DNA of 64,000 nt from Gemmatimonadaceae bacterium (GTDB taxonomy: Bacteria > Gemmatimonadota > Gemmatimonadetes > Gemmatimonadales > Gemmatimonadaceae), in contig JAIBBJ010000024.1 of NCBI GenBank assembly GCA_019694735.1, forward strand, positions 24,636 to 88,635. The letters are read 5' to 3'. Made by a program: the position numbers and the translations under genes. The notes under the pieces are model-generated. The model was not told where the DNA came from, ran no database searches, and saw only the letters and a list, made by a program, of their open reading frames with translations. Positions 1 through 7,088 of this stretch are shown here, one piece after another (within the stretch, counting starts at the first letter, position 1; each line of letters begins with the position of its first letter).

Positions 1-1
1 C

Positions 2-712
2 TTCCTCTCGATGATCGCGCGGATGTCGGAGCCGAAGTACGAGGCGAACCCGGTCTACGCGCGGGCGATCGACATCCTGTTCATCCTGCACGCGGACCAC
101 GAGCAGAACTGCTCGACCAACGCGGTCCGCGCGGTGGGTTCGTCGCACGTGGACCCGTACTCGGCGGTCGCGGCCGGCGTGGCGGCGCTGTACGGCCCGC
201 TGCACGGCGGGGCCAACGAGGCGGTGCTCCGGATGCTCGAGGAGATCGGCGATGTCAAGAACATCCCGGCCTTCATCGACCAGGTGAAGAGCGGCAAGGG
301 CGCGGCGCGCCTGATGGGCTTCGGCCACCGCGTGTACAAGAGCTACGACCCGCGCGCGAAGATCGTGAAGTCCCTCTGCGACGACGTGCTCCGCGTCGCC
401 GGGCTCACGAAGGACATGGAGATCGCGCTCGAGCTCGAGCGGATCGCGCTGTCGGACGACTACTTCATCTCGCGCAAGCTCTACCCGAACGTGGACTTCT
501 ACACCGGGCTGATCTACCGCGCGATGCACTTCCCGACCGACTACTTCACGGTGCTCTTCGCGATCGCCCGCACCGCGGGGTGGATGTCGCAGTGGGAGGA
601 GCTGCTGCTCGACAAGGAGCAGAAGATCGCCCGCCCGCGCCAGATCTACACCGGCTTCGCGGAGCGGCCGTACACCTCGAAGGTGGATCTCACGCACAAG
701 ATCAAGAAGTGA
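2..712 (+). CDS. gltA: Citrate synthase, C-terminal part (5' end outside window)
   Basis: Condenses oxaloacetate and acetyl-CoA to citrate at the entry of the TCA cycle, in the cytoplasm. About 236 C-terminal residues are visible; the frame is open to the left edge, so the first half of the protein lies outside. Family landmarks are [11 protein letters not shown], the catalytic histidine in LHGGANE, the second active-site histidine in GFGHRVYK, and the catalytic aspartate in NVDFYTG. The reading frame ends in a lysine-rich tail typical of bacterial type I/II enzymes. A strong hairpin follows 22 bases after the stop, so the gene probably ends its transcript. Identification is secure; methylcitrate synthase is the only close alternative. 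Confidence 0.95.
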   Translation, partial: FLSMIARMSEPKYEANPVYARAIDILFILHADHEQNCSTNAVRAVGSSHVDPYSAVAAGVAALYGPLHGGANEAVLRMLEEIGDVKNIPAFIDQVKSGKGAARLMGFGHRVYKSYDPRAKIVKSLCDDVLRVAGLTKDMEIALELERIALSDDYFISRKLYPNVDFYTGLIYRAMHFPTDYFTVLFAIARTAGWMSQWEELLLDKEQKIARPRQIYTGFAERPYTSKVDLTHKIKK

Positions 713-733
713 GCCGGTGACGGGGGATGTGTC

Positions 734-769
734 GGAAGGGGGCGCGGCCAGGTGGCCGCGCCCCCTTCC
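734..769 (+). terminator. Hairpin terminator of citrate synthase
   Basis: A perfect 16-bp stem (734-749 with 754-769) closes on the 4-base loop AGGT. It lies just after the citrate synthase stop. There is no long T tract, only GATTTCCC downstream, so it is an intrinsic-like terminator. The hairpin overlaps the first possible ATG of the next frame at 727, which argues that the next gene starts further downstream. Confidence 0.75.
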
Positions 770-822
770 GATTTCCCGGTCCGCCGGCCACCGTGCGGCA
801 TGGGCTCCGTCCAGACCCGACC

Positions 823-2289
823 GTGACGAGCTCCGCTGGCGGCCGCTGCGCCGTGGCGGCGCTGGTCCTGGCCGTTGCCGTGGCCCCCGCCCTCGCTGCC
901 CAGGAGGTCGCTGGGCGCCTGCTCCGCGAGGACGGCGTGACGCCGGCGTCCGGCGTGCTCGTGCGAGTCGTGCGCGCGTCGGACGGGCGCACGGTCACCA
1001 CCGTCACCACCTCGGCCACCGGCGAGTACCGTGCAGCGGTGGGCGTGGACTCGGTGCGGCTGTTCGCGCTCCGCGTCGGCATGCGTCCCGTCGAGCTCGG
1101 TGCGCTTCGCCTGCGGACCGGTGAGCGCCGCGAGCTGGCGGGCGTGCTAGCGTCCGAGGTGTTCGAACTGCCGGCCGTCCGGTCGCGCGCGCGGGACCGC
1201 TGCGGGCCGCGCGAGGGGCCCGAGGCGCGCCTCGCCGCGAGCGCCTTCGAGCAGGCGCGAACCGCGCTCGAGCTCGTCCGCGCCGCGGGAGGCGACACCA
1301 CGCGGCGCGCGCGTGTGCGCACGGTCCGCACCCGCTGGTCCGCAGGAGAGGAGCGCGTGCTCGAGGTGCGCCGGCGCGAGGTCGAGACCGGTCGCCTGGA
1401 GCTCGCGTTCACCCCTGCCGACACGCTGTACGACAGCGGCTTCGTGAGGCAGGCCCGCGACGGCACGACCACCTATCGCGCACCCGGCCTCGACTTCTTC
1501 ATCCATCCCCGATTCCTCGAGGAGCATTGCATCGTCCTCGTCGGTTCGCCCGACGGTGACGAGACCCGCGTCGGCATCGGGTACCGACCGTCACGGACGC
1601 GTCGCGGCGTCGTGCAGGTCGAGGGCGTGCTGTGGCTGCAGCGCGCTGGCGCGGAGCTCGAGCGCGTGGAATTCGCATATGCCGGCCTGCCGGGTCTCGA
1701 GACGTCGGTCCGGCCCGGGGGATGGCTCGAGTTCGTCGCGCTCGCGAGCGATCGGTGGGCGCTGGTGCGGTGGGAGATCCGGATGCCTCGCGTCGGCGAG
1801 GCGCTCGTGCTGTCGCGGCGCCGCTCCGACGACGTCCTGTTCCGGGAGATCACCGAGGTCGCGACCACCGCGGGGGAGGTGCTCGAGATCACGGGTGCCA
1901 CCGGCCTCGACTTCTCCGCCGCGGCCATCGACTCCGTGGACGCGGATGGTGCGCTGGTGCTGCACGCCGATCATCCTCCTCCGTCAGCCGCGCCCTGCGA
2001 GGCGACGGACGGACAGGCCTTGCTGCATGGACGCGTGGAGATCCTGCGGTCCGGGGACTGGGCGCCCGGCACGGGTGTCCTGTCGTGGCGCCGGCCACAT
2101 GATGCCGCCGATCGAGGGGAGGTCCCGCTCGCGGGGGACGGGCGATTCCGGATGTGTGGCGTGCCGACCGGCCTTCCCATACGGATCGCGCTGCGGACCG
2201 GGGATGGCGGTGTCGCCGTGCTCATGGTGCGCGTCCCACGCGAGCGGACCGTGGGGCGGCTCGTCCTGCGGTTCAGCGCGGAGGAGTAG
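823..2289 (+). CDS. Secreted protein with carboxypeptidase-regulatory-like domain
   Basis: Function unknown. Starting at GTG 823 the protein has 488 residues and a clear signal peptide: Arg at residue 8, a hydrophobic stretch at 10-24, and a likely cut near AAQ. Residues about 28-100 (EVAGRLLREDGVTPASGVLV, then a TTSATGEYR turn) match a carboxypeptidase regulatory-like beta sandwich. A second similar fold is suggested near the C-terminus (LLHGRVEI, later GDGRFRMCGVP). The middle is beta-rich with no catalytic motif that I recognise. The in-frame ATG at 727 was rejected because it would put a terminator hairpin and a non-signal leader inside the gene; GTG 793 is another possibility. It converges with mutY, with only 63 bases between them. 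Confidence 0.7.
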   Translation: MTSSAGGRCAVAALVLAVAVAPALAAQEVAGRLLREDGVTPASGVLVRVVRASDGRTVTTVTTSATGEYRAAVGVDSVRLFALRVGMRPVELGALRLRTGERRELAGVLASEVFELPAVRSRARDRCGPREGPEARLAASAFEQARTALELVRAAGGDTTRRARVRTVRTRWSAGEERVLEVRRREVETGRLELAFTPADTLYDSGFVRQARDGTTTYRAPGLDFFIHPRFLEEHCIVLVGSPDGDETRVGIGYRPSRTRRGVVQVEGVLWLQRAGAELERVEFAYAGLPGLETSVRPGGWLEFVALASDRWALVRWEIRMPRVGEALVLSRRRSDDVLFREITEVATTAGEVLEITGATGLDFSAAAIDSVDADGALVLHADHPPPSAAPCEATDGQALLHGRVEILRSGDWAPGTGVLSWRRPHDAADRGEVPLAGDGRFRMCGVPTGLPIRIALRTGDGGVAVLMVRVPRERTVGRLVLRFSAEE

Positions 2290-2352
2290 GCGCGCGCGGC
2301 CCGACATCGCAGGGCCCGCCGCGGGACCGTTCGCGGACCGCCGACTCCGGGG

Positions 2353-3150
2353 TCAGCGGCCCTCGCGGCTCCGACACACCGTGCGCACCGGACACCCACC
2401 GCACCGCTTCACCCGCGCCGTGCAGACCAGCGCACCGAGCTCCATCAGTGCCTGGTTGTGCGTCCAGGTCGCGGTGCCGGTGCGCGGGAGCGTCGCCTCG
2501 GCGATCGCCCAGATGTGCTTCTGGTCGCGCGGCCGCTTGGGATGGAGCCGCGGCGCGAAGACGCGCGTGAGCACGCGCGCGACATTGGTGTCCACGAGCG
2601 CCGCGCGGCGCTCGAAGGCGAAGGTCGCGACCGCGCCCGCGGTGTAGGCGCCGATGCCGGGGAGGCGCCGCAGCGACTCAGGCTCGGCTGGCAGGAGCGC
2701 CGCGGTTGCCGCGTCCGCGCGCACGCGATGCCCGGCGTCCGCGGCCTCCGGAGGCGCGTCGCCCCACGCGCGGGGTCCCTCGCGCACCACCGCCCGAGAG
2801 AGCTTGTGCAGGTTCCGCGCGCGGGCGTAGTAGCCGAGGCCGGCCCACGCCTCCAGCACCTGCGACTCGCGCGCGGCCGCGAGGTCGTGGAGCGTGGGGA
2901 AGCGCTCGAGGAATCGTCGCCAGAACTCGAGCACGCGCGACACCTGCGTCTGCTGGAGCATCAGCTCCGACACGAGGATGTGGTACGGGTCGCGTGTGCG
3001 GCGCCACGGGAGGTCGCGCGCGTTCCGCCGGTACCACGCGCGGAGCCGCCGGCCGAACTCGCGGAGCTCCGCGGCATCGAGCCGCGGGCTGGCGCGGCGC
3101 GGGCGGCGCCGCGGGCCGCGCCGCGTGCCGACGTTCAGTGCGGCTCCCAC
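2353..3150 (-). CDS. mutY: A/G-specific adenine glycosylase MutY, lacking NUDIX domain
   Basis: Base-excision repair enzyme that removes adenine opposite 8-oxoguanine. In the 265 residues from GTG 3150 are the catalytic Glu62 in SELMLQQTQ, the helix-hairpin-helix LPGIGAYTAG near 163-172, Asp187 in VDTNV, and the iron-sulfur cysteines 243, 250, 253 and 259 (C-X6-C-X2-C-X5-C). The usual C-terminal NUDIX-like domain that reads 8-oxoG is absent. The segment between ARNLHK and LPGIG is roughly 30 residues longer than in E. coli MutY and rich in Ala and Pro. GTG 3150 was chosen because it overlaps the end of the upstream transporter by 16 bases; longer frames run antisense through that gene. An endonuclease III-like role is less likely, given the Gln-Gln-Thr-Gln motif. 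Confidence 0.88.
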   Translation of the reverse strand: MGAALNVGTRRGPRRRPRRASPRLDAAELREFGRRLRAWYRRNARDLPWRRTRDPYHILVSELMLQQTQVSRVLEFWRRFLERFPTLHDLAAARESQVLEAWAGLGYYARARNLHKLSRAVVREGPRAWGDAPPEAADAGHRVRADAATAALLPAEPESLRRLPGIGAYTAGAVATFAFERRAALVDTNVARVLTRVFAPRLHPKRPRDQKHIWAIAEATLPRTGTATWTHNQALMELGALVCTARVKRCGGCPVRTVCRSREGR

Positions 3151-3779
3151 GTCGGCGTCGCCGAGAAGAGCCCGCCTTCCACGATGAGCTCGCGCGCCAG
3201 CAGCAGGCCGAACGCGATGCTCAGCGTCCCGGCGGCGAGGCGGATGCCGGTCTGCAGCCGCTCGACCCGCGCGCCCACGTAGAGCGCCGGCGCGGCGAGG
3301 ATCACCGTCACGGCCACCATCCCGGCGACCGTGCCGAGCCCGAAGACCAGCAGGTAGGCGAGCGCGGCGGCGGTGCCGCGGATCGTCGCGAGCACGAGGA
3401 GCGCCACCGCGGCGGAGCCGGCCAGGCCGTGCACGAGACCCACGAGGAACGGGCGCACGGCCGGGCGCTCCGCCGGCGCATCGGTCCGCGCGCGCAGGTT
3501 CGTGTACCCGAGGAGGATCAGCATGAGCGCGACCGCGAACTCGAGCGCGAGCCCGAGGCGCGGCGGGATCACCAGCCTGAACGCGACGATCGCGCCGCCC
3601 ACCACGAGCAACGTCAGCGTGTGGCCGATGCCCCAGAGCGCCCCGACCCACGCCGCACGCCCGAGCTTCCGCTCGCGCGCCACGATCGCCGTCACCGCCA
3701 CGACATGGTCCGCGTCGGTGGCGTGGCGGAGCCCGAGGAGCGCGCCGAGCGCGATGGCGGTGAGGGCGTCGGGGAGCAC
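3135..3779 (-). CDS. NiCoT/UreH-family metal transporter
   Basis: Predicted inner-membrane nickel or cobalt transporter of 214 residues with about six hydrophobic segments. The first helix carries HATDADH at residues 19-25, close to the HX4DH signature of the HoxN/NixA nickel-cobalt transporters, followed by GALWGIGHT in the next helix. The protein is shorter than classical NiCoT proteins and resembles the UreH/SagM-like branch. Its 3' end overlaps mutY, so the two are probably cotranscribed, though no functional link is apparent. No urease or hydrogenase gene lies nearby to fix the substrate. Metal specificity is an inference from the motif only. Confidence 0.75.
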   Translation of the reverse strand: MLPDALTAIALGALLGLRHATDADHVVAVTAIVARERKLGRAAWVGALWGIGHTLTLLVVGGAIVAFRLVIPPRLGLALEFAVALMLILLGYTNLRARTDAPAERPAVRPFLVGLVHGLAGSAAVALLVLATIRGTAAALAYLLVFGLGTVAGMVAVTVILAAPALYVGARVERLQTGIRLAAGTLSIAFGLLLARELIVEGGLFSATPTWEPH

Positions 3780-3825
3780 GGCGGAAACCTAACGGCGGGG
3801 GCGCACCGCGGCGCCCGGGTCGCCC

Positions 3826-4470
3826 TCAGCGGCGCGCGTCGTACGCGCTGAAGTGCGCCACGAGCATCCGCTTCGCCTCGGCGATCGCCGCGTCGCGGAC
3901 CGCGGGCTCGAGCCGGCAGGCGAGCTGCATCTGCGCATGCACCGTCGCCACCGACACCATCGCCGACACCTGACGCTCGGCCGGCGTGGACCGCGGGTAA
4001 CGGAGCGCGAGGAACTTGGTCACGTGCCCCACGAGCGCCGAGTTCATGGTGTCCTTCACGGCCGGGCAGTGGCGCATCACGGCTTCCTGCACCGCCGGGA
4101 ACGCCGGTGTCCCGAGCACGAAGCGCAGCTGCGCCGAGAGCACCCGCTCGAAGAGCTCCTCGGCCGGGATGTGCGCCAGCTCGAGGGGCATGGCCTCCTC
4201 GTTGGTGCGGCTCACGAGCTCGGAATACCGGACCCCGAGGGCCTCGACGATGGCGTCCTTGTTCGGGAAGAAGTGGTAGAGCGACCCCACGCTCGATCCC
4301 GCCCGGTCCGCGATCGCCTGCATGGACGCCCCCTCCACCCCCACCTCGGCGAACACCGTCTCGGCGGCATCGAGGATCTGCTCGACCCGGCGCTGCCCAC
4401 GCTCCTGCTGGGGGGCGCGGGCGGCCATTGGGGTCGCGGCCTCTGGCATCGGCGTGGGGGTCGGCGTCAT
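3826..4470 (-). CDS. TetR-family repressor, probable regulator of the adjacent efflux operon
   Basis: DNA-binding repressor of 214 residues from ATG 4470. After a Pro/Thr-rich leader, the N-terminal domain reads RVEQILDAAETVFAEVGVEG followed by the helix-turn-helix ADRAGSSVGSLYHFFPNKDAI at about 50-75, a standard TetR signature. The C-terminal part is a helical ligand-binding domain; the ligand is unknown. The gene is divergent from tolC/MFP/RND. The 141-base interval contains several TAGAGG half-sites and two inverted repeats that are good candidates for its operators, implying repression of the pump and probably of itself. An internal ATG a few codons later is a possible alternative start. 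Long upstream extensions of the frame run antisense through tolC and were discarded. Confidence 0.9.
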   Translation of the reverse strand: MTPTPTPMPEAATPMAARAPQQERGQRRVEQILDAAETVFAEVGVEGASMQAIADRAGSSVGSLYHFFPNKDAIVEALGVRYSELVSRTNEEAMPLELAHIPAEELFERVLSAQLRFVLGTPAFPAVQEAVMRHCPAVKDTMNSALVGHVTKFLALRYPRSTPAERQVSAMVSVATVHAQMQLACRLEPAVRDAAIAEAKRMLVAHFSAYDARR

Positions 4471-4495
4471 GGCTGGAAAATAGAGGAGAACGACT

Positions 4496-4528
4496 AGTAT
4501 TGACAAGTAGAGGAAACCCTCTAATACT
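4496..4528. promoter_or_regulatory. TetR operator candidate O1
   Basis: Composite inverted repeat. Outer arms are AGTATT (4496-4501) and AATACT (4523-4528). Inner arms are TAGAGG (4508-4513) and CCTCTA (4518-4523) around AAAC. It coincides with the -35/-10 region of the efflux promoter. A further direct TAGAGG copy sits at 4481-4486, closer to the tetR start. Confidence 0.65.
4500..4527 (+). promoter_or_regulatory. Sigma-70-like promoter of the efflux operon
   Basis: TTGACA at 4500-4505, a 16-base spacer, then TAATAC at 4522-4527. This predicts transcription from about 4534 with a 78-base leader before the tolC ATG at 4612. The spacer contains the TAGAGG-AAAC-CCTCTA palindrome, so a bound repressor would block polymerase directly. 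Confidence 0.7.
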
Positions 4529-4538
4529 GTACCTCGTA

Positions 4539-4556
4539 CTAGAGGCATGTCTCTAG
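4539..4556. promoter_or_regulatory. TetR operator candidate O2
   Basis: CTAGAG (4539-4544) and CTCTAG (4551-4556) form a perfect 6-bp inverted repeat around GCATGT. It shares the TAGAGG core with O1 and lies over the predicted transcription start of the efflux operon. Confidence 0.55.
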
Positions 4557-4611
4557 AAATGACTTCATTCCCTGAGCGGAATGCGGTCGCCACCCACTCT
4601 CCGCGGTTCCG

Positions 4612-5958
4612 ATGCCCCGCCGCAGAATCCTCCCAGCGCTCCTCGCCCTGACGCTGCCGCTCGCCGCCCGCGCCCAGTCGCGCGCGCTCGACGGCTATGT
4701 CGCCGAGGGGCTCCGCCAGAACCTCACCCTCCGGCAGCAGGCGATGGCCACCGAACGCTCCGCCGCGGCCGTCCGGGAGGCGCGCGGCAACTTCCTCCCG
4801 AGCGCGACCCTCAATGCCCGCTACACGAACTTCAGCGGCAGTGGCGTCGATTTCGGCCAGTTCATCAATCCGGTCTTCGCGACGCTGAACCAGTTGACGG
4901 GGACGAACCAGTTCCCGACCGACGTGAACGTGCGGCTCCCGCTGCGACAGGAGACGACGGTCCGTCTCGCCCAGCCCGTCTTCCAGCCGGCGATCCTGTT
5001 CGGCGTGCGGGCCGCGGACGCCGCGCGCGACGCGCAGGTCGCGACGCAGGAGGCGACGGCGGTCGCGGTGGCCGCCGAGATCCGCGGGGCCTACCTGCAG
5101 CACGCGAAGGCGCGCCGCCTCGCCGAGCTGCGCGCGGCGACCCGTGCCTTGCTCGAGGAGCAGGTACGCGTGATGACGCGACTCATCGAGGCCGGCCGCG
5201 CGACGCCTGATGCGCTCTCGCGTGCGCGCGCCGAGCTCAGCGAGGCGATCCAGCTGCAGGCGGAGGCGGAGCAGCTCGTCCAGGCGTCGGCGCAGGCCTT
5301 CAACCTGATGCTCGCCCGGCCGCTCACCGATGCGATCGTCCTCGACGGCGACACGCTCGGATTCGGCGAGCTCCCGTCGCTCGAGGCCGCGATCGACGCT
5401 GGCGGGGCGCGTCGCCCGGAGCTGCGTGCGCTGGGGGCCGCCGAGCGCGCCGCCACCGCGCAGCGCCGCGCGGTGCAGTCGAACCACCTGCCGACCCTTG
5501 CCGTCGCGCTCGACTACGGCTTCCAGGGGAACGAGTACCGCTTCACCGCCGAGGACGACTTCACCTCGGTCTCGCTGGTCGCGAGCTGGAGCCTCTTCAA
5601 TGGCGGCAAGGATGCGGCGCGCGCGGAGCAGGCGCGCTACGAGGCGCGGCGCCTCGCGCTGCAGGGGGACGAGGCGCGGCGCGGCGTCGAGCTGCAGGTG
5701 CGGCTCGCGTGGCAGGCGGCGGTCGTCGCCCGCACGGCGATCCGCACTGCCGAGGACCAGCGCGCGGCCGCCGTGCGGACGCACGAGCTCGTGTCCCGCC
5801 GCGCCGAGGAGGGCCTCGCGTCGCCACTCGAGCTGAGCCAGGCGCGCACCCAGATGACCGCGGCGGAGCTCAACGCCGTGCTGACCACCTACGACTACTA
5901 CCTGCGGCGCGTCGAGCTCGATCGCGCGGCCGCGCTCTACCCGAGGGCCATGCCGTGA
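4612..5958 (+). CDS. TolC-family outer-membrane efflux channel
   Basis: Outer-membrane exit duct of a tripartite RND pump. The 448 residues begin with a signal peptide ending near ARAQS (about residue 22) and continue as two long alpha-helical repeats with short beta segments, the OEP/TolC pattern. Examples are the first repeat around ALDGYVAEGLRQNLTLRQQ and strand stretches such as FLPSATLNARYTNF and TSVSLVASWSLFNGGKD. It is the first gene of a three-gene operon. Its TGA stop overlaps the GTG start of the membrane-fusion gene (GTGA), so translation is coupled. Expression is probably controlled by the divergent TetR. The substrate of the pump cannot be told from the sequence. Confidence 0.9.
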   Translation: MPRRRILPALLALTLPLAARAQSRALDGYVAEGLRQNLTLRQQAMATERSAAAVREARGNFLPSATLNARYTNFSGSGVDFGQFINPVFATLNQLTGTNQFPTDVNVRLPLRQETTVRLAQPVFQPAILFGVRAADAARDAQVATQEATAVAVAAEIRGAYLQHAKARRLAELRAATRALLEEQVRVMTRLIEAGRATPDALSRARAELSEAIQLQAEAEQLVQASAQAFNLMLARPLTDAIVLDGDTLGFGELPSLEAAIDAGGARRPELRALGAAERAATAQRRAVQSNHLPTLAVALDYGFQGNEYRFTAEDDFTSVSLVASWSLFNGGKDAARAEQARYEARRLALQGDEARRGVELQVRLAWQAAVVARTAIRTAEDQRAAAVRTHELVSRRAEEGLASPLELSQARTQMTAAELNAVLTTYDYYLRRVELDRAAALYPRAMP

Positions 5959-7088
5959 GTCGCCGACCCGTGCACCTCCACTCCAGCGTGCCGGCCCGTG
6001 CCGCGCGCGCGCGCGCCGCTGGCGCCTCCCTCCTCGCGTTCCTCGCGCTCGCGGCCTGCGGCGGGGCCGACGTGGCGCCGGCCGCCGAGGCGGTCACCGC
6101 CATCCCGGTACGCATCGCGACGCCGGAGTTCCGCCGCGACCTGCCGGCGATCGTGCTGACCGGACCGCTCGGCGCGAAGGAGGAGGTGCCGCTCGCCTTC
6201 AAGATCGGCGGCGTCGTCACGCGCGTCGCGGTCGAGGTCGGCGATCAGGTGACCGAGAATGCGGTGCTCGCCGAGCTCTCGCTCGCCGAGATCGACGGCC
6301 AGGTGCTCGCGGCGCGCGAGGGGCTCGCGAAGGCGCGGCGGGACCTCGCGCGCGCCGAGAAGCTGTACGCCGATTCCGTGGTGACGCTGAGCCAGCTCGA
6401 GGATGCCCGCACGCAGCGCGACGTCGCCGAGGCACAGGCGACGGCGGCGGAGTTCAACCGGCAGTATGCGGTGATCCGCGCCCCCGCCACGGGGACGGTG
6501 CTGCGCCGGCAGCTCGAGGCAGGTCAGCTCGTGGGCGCCGGGATGCCGGTGCTCGTGTTGCGCACCGACCGGAAGGGGCTTGTGCTGCGGGCGGCGGCCC
6601 CCGATCGCGATGCGGTGCGGATCCGTGAGGGAGAGGCCGCTGCCGTCGAGTTCGATGCCTTCCCGGGCGAGCGGTTCCGCGGGTCGATCGAGCGCATCGG
6701 CGTCGCCGCGAACCCGATGACCGGCACCTATGAGGTGGAGGTCGCGGTGGAGCCGGCGCGCGGGCGCCGGCTGGTGAGCGGCCTCATCGGCCGGGCGACG
6801 CTCCGGCCGCGCGCCGCCTCGCCGCTGCCGTTCATCCCCGCCGAGGCGCTGCTGGAGGTGAGCGGCAGCGCGGCCACGGTGTTCGTGCTCGACGCGGACG
6901 GCGCGACCGTCCGGCGCCGCGCGGTGCGCGTGGCGTTCCTCGACGGCGCCTCGGCCGCGATCGCCGACGGCCTGGACGCCGCGGCACGCGTCGTCACCGC
7001 CGGGGCGACCCGCGTGGCCGACGGCACGAAGGTGACCGTGGTGACGGGCACGCCGGCATCGCCGTCGGCGCCGGAGCGTGCCCCGTGA
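5955..7088 (+). CDS. RND efflux membrane-fusion (periplasmic adaptor) lipoprotein
   Basis: Periplasmic adaptor linking the RND permease to the TolC-like channel; 377 residues. A lipoprotein signal with lipobox LAAC ends near residue 35, so the mature protein should be anchored to the inner membrane. The barrel-sandwich/lipoyl half-motifs flank a short coiled hairpin (VEVGDQVTENAVLAEL and later IRAPATGTVLRRQLEAGQLV), followed by the beta-barrel and membrane-proximal domains. GTG 5955 was chosen because it overlaps the tolC stop as GTGA and directly precedes the signal peptide; the upstream extension is antisense-like low-complexity sequence. The stop again overlaps the start of the permease by four bases. 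Confidence 0.9.
   Translation: MSRRPVHLHSSVPARAARARAAGASLLAFLALAACGGADVAPAAEAVTAIPVRIATPEFRRDLPAIVLTGPLGAKEEVPLAFKIGGVVTRVAVEVGDQVTENAVLAELSLAEIDGQVLAAREGLAKARRDLARAEKLYADSVVTLSQLEDARTQRDVAEAQATAAEFNRQYAVIRAPATGTVLRRQLEAGQLVGAGMPVLVLRTDRKGLVLRAAAPDRDAVRIREGEAAAVEFDAFPGERFRGSIERIGVAANPMTGTYEVEVAVEPARGRRLVSGLIGRATLRPRAASPLPFIPAEALLEVSGSAATVFVLDADGATVRRRAVRVAFLDGASAAIADGLDAAARVVTAGATRVADGTKVTVVTGTPASPSAPERAP

Noticed and set aside
727..822. ATG 727 as start of the secreted carboxypeptidase-like protein
   Set aside because: It would place the citrate synthase terminator hairpin inside the gene and put about 32 residues before the signal peptide.
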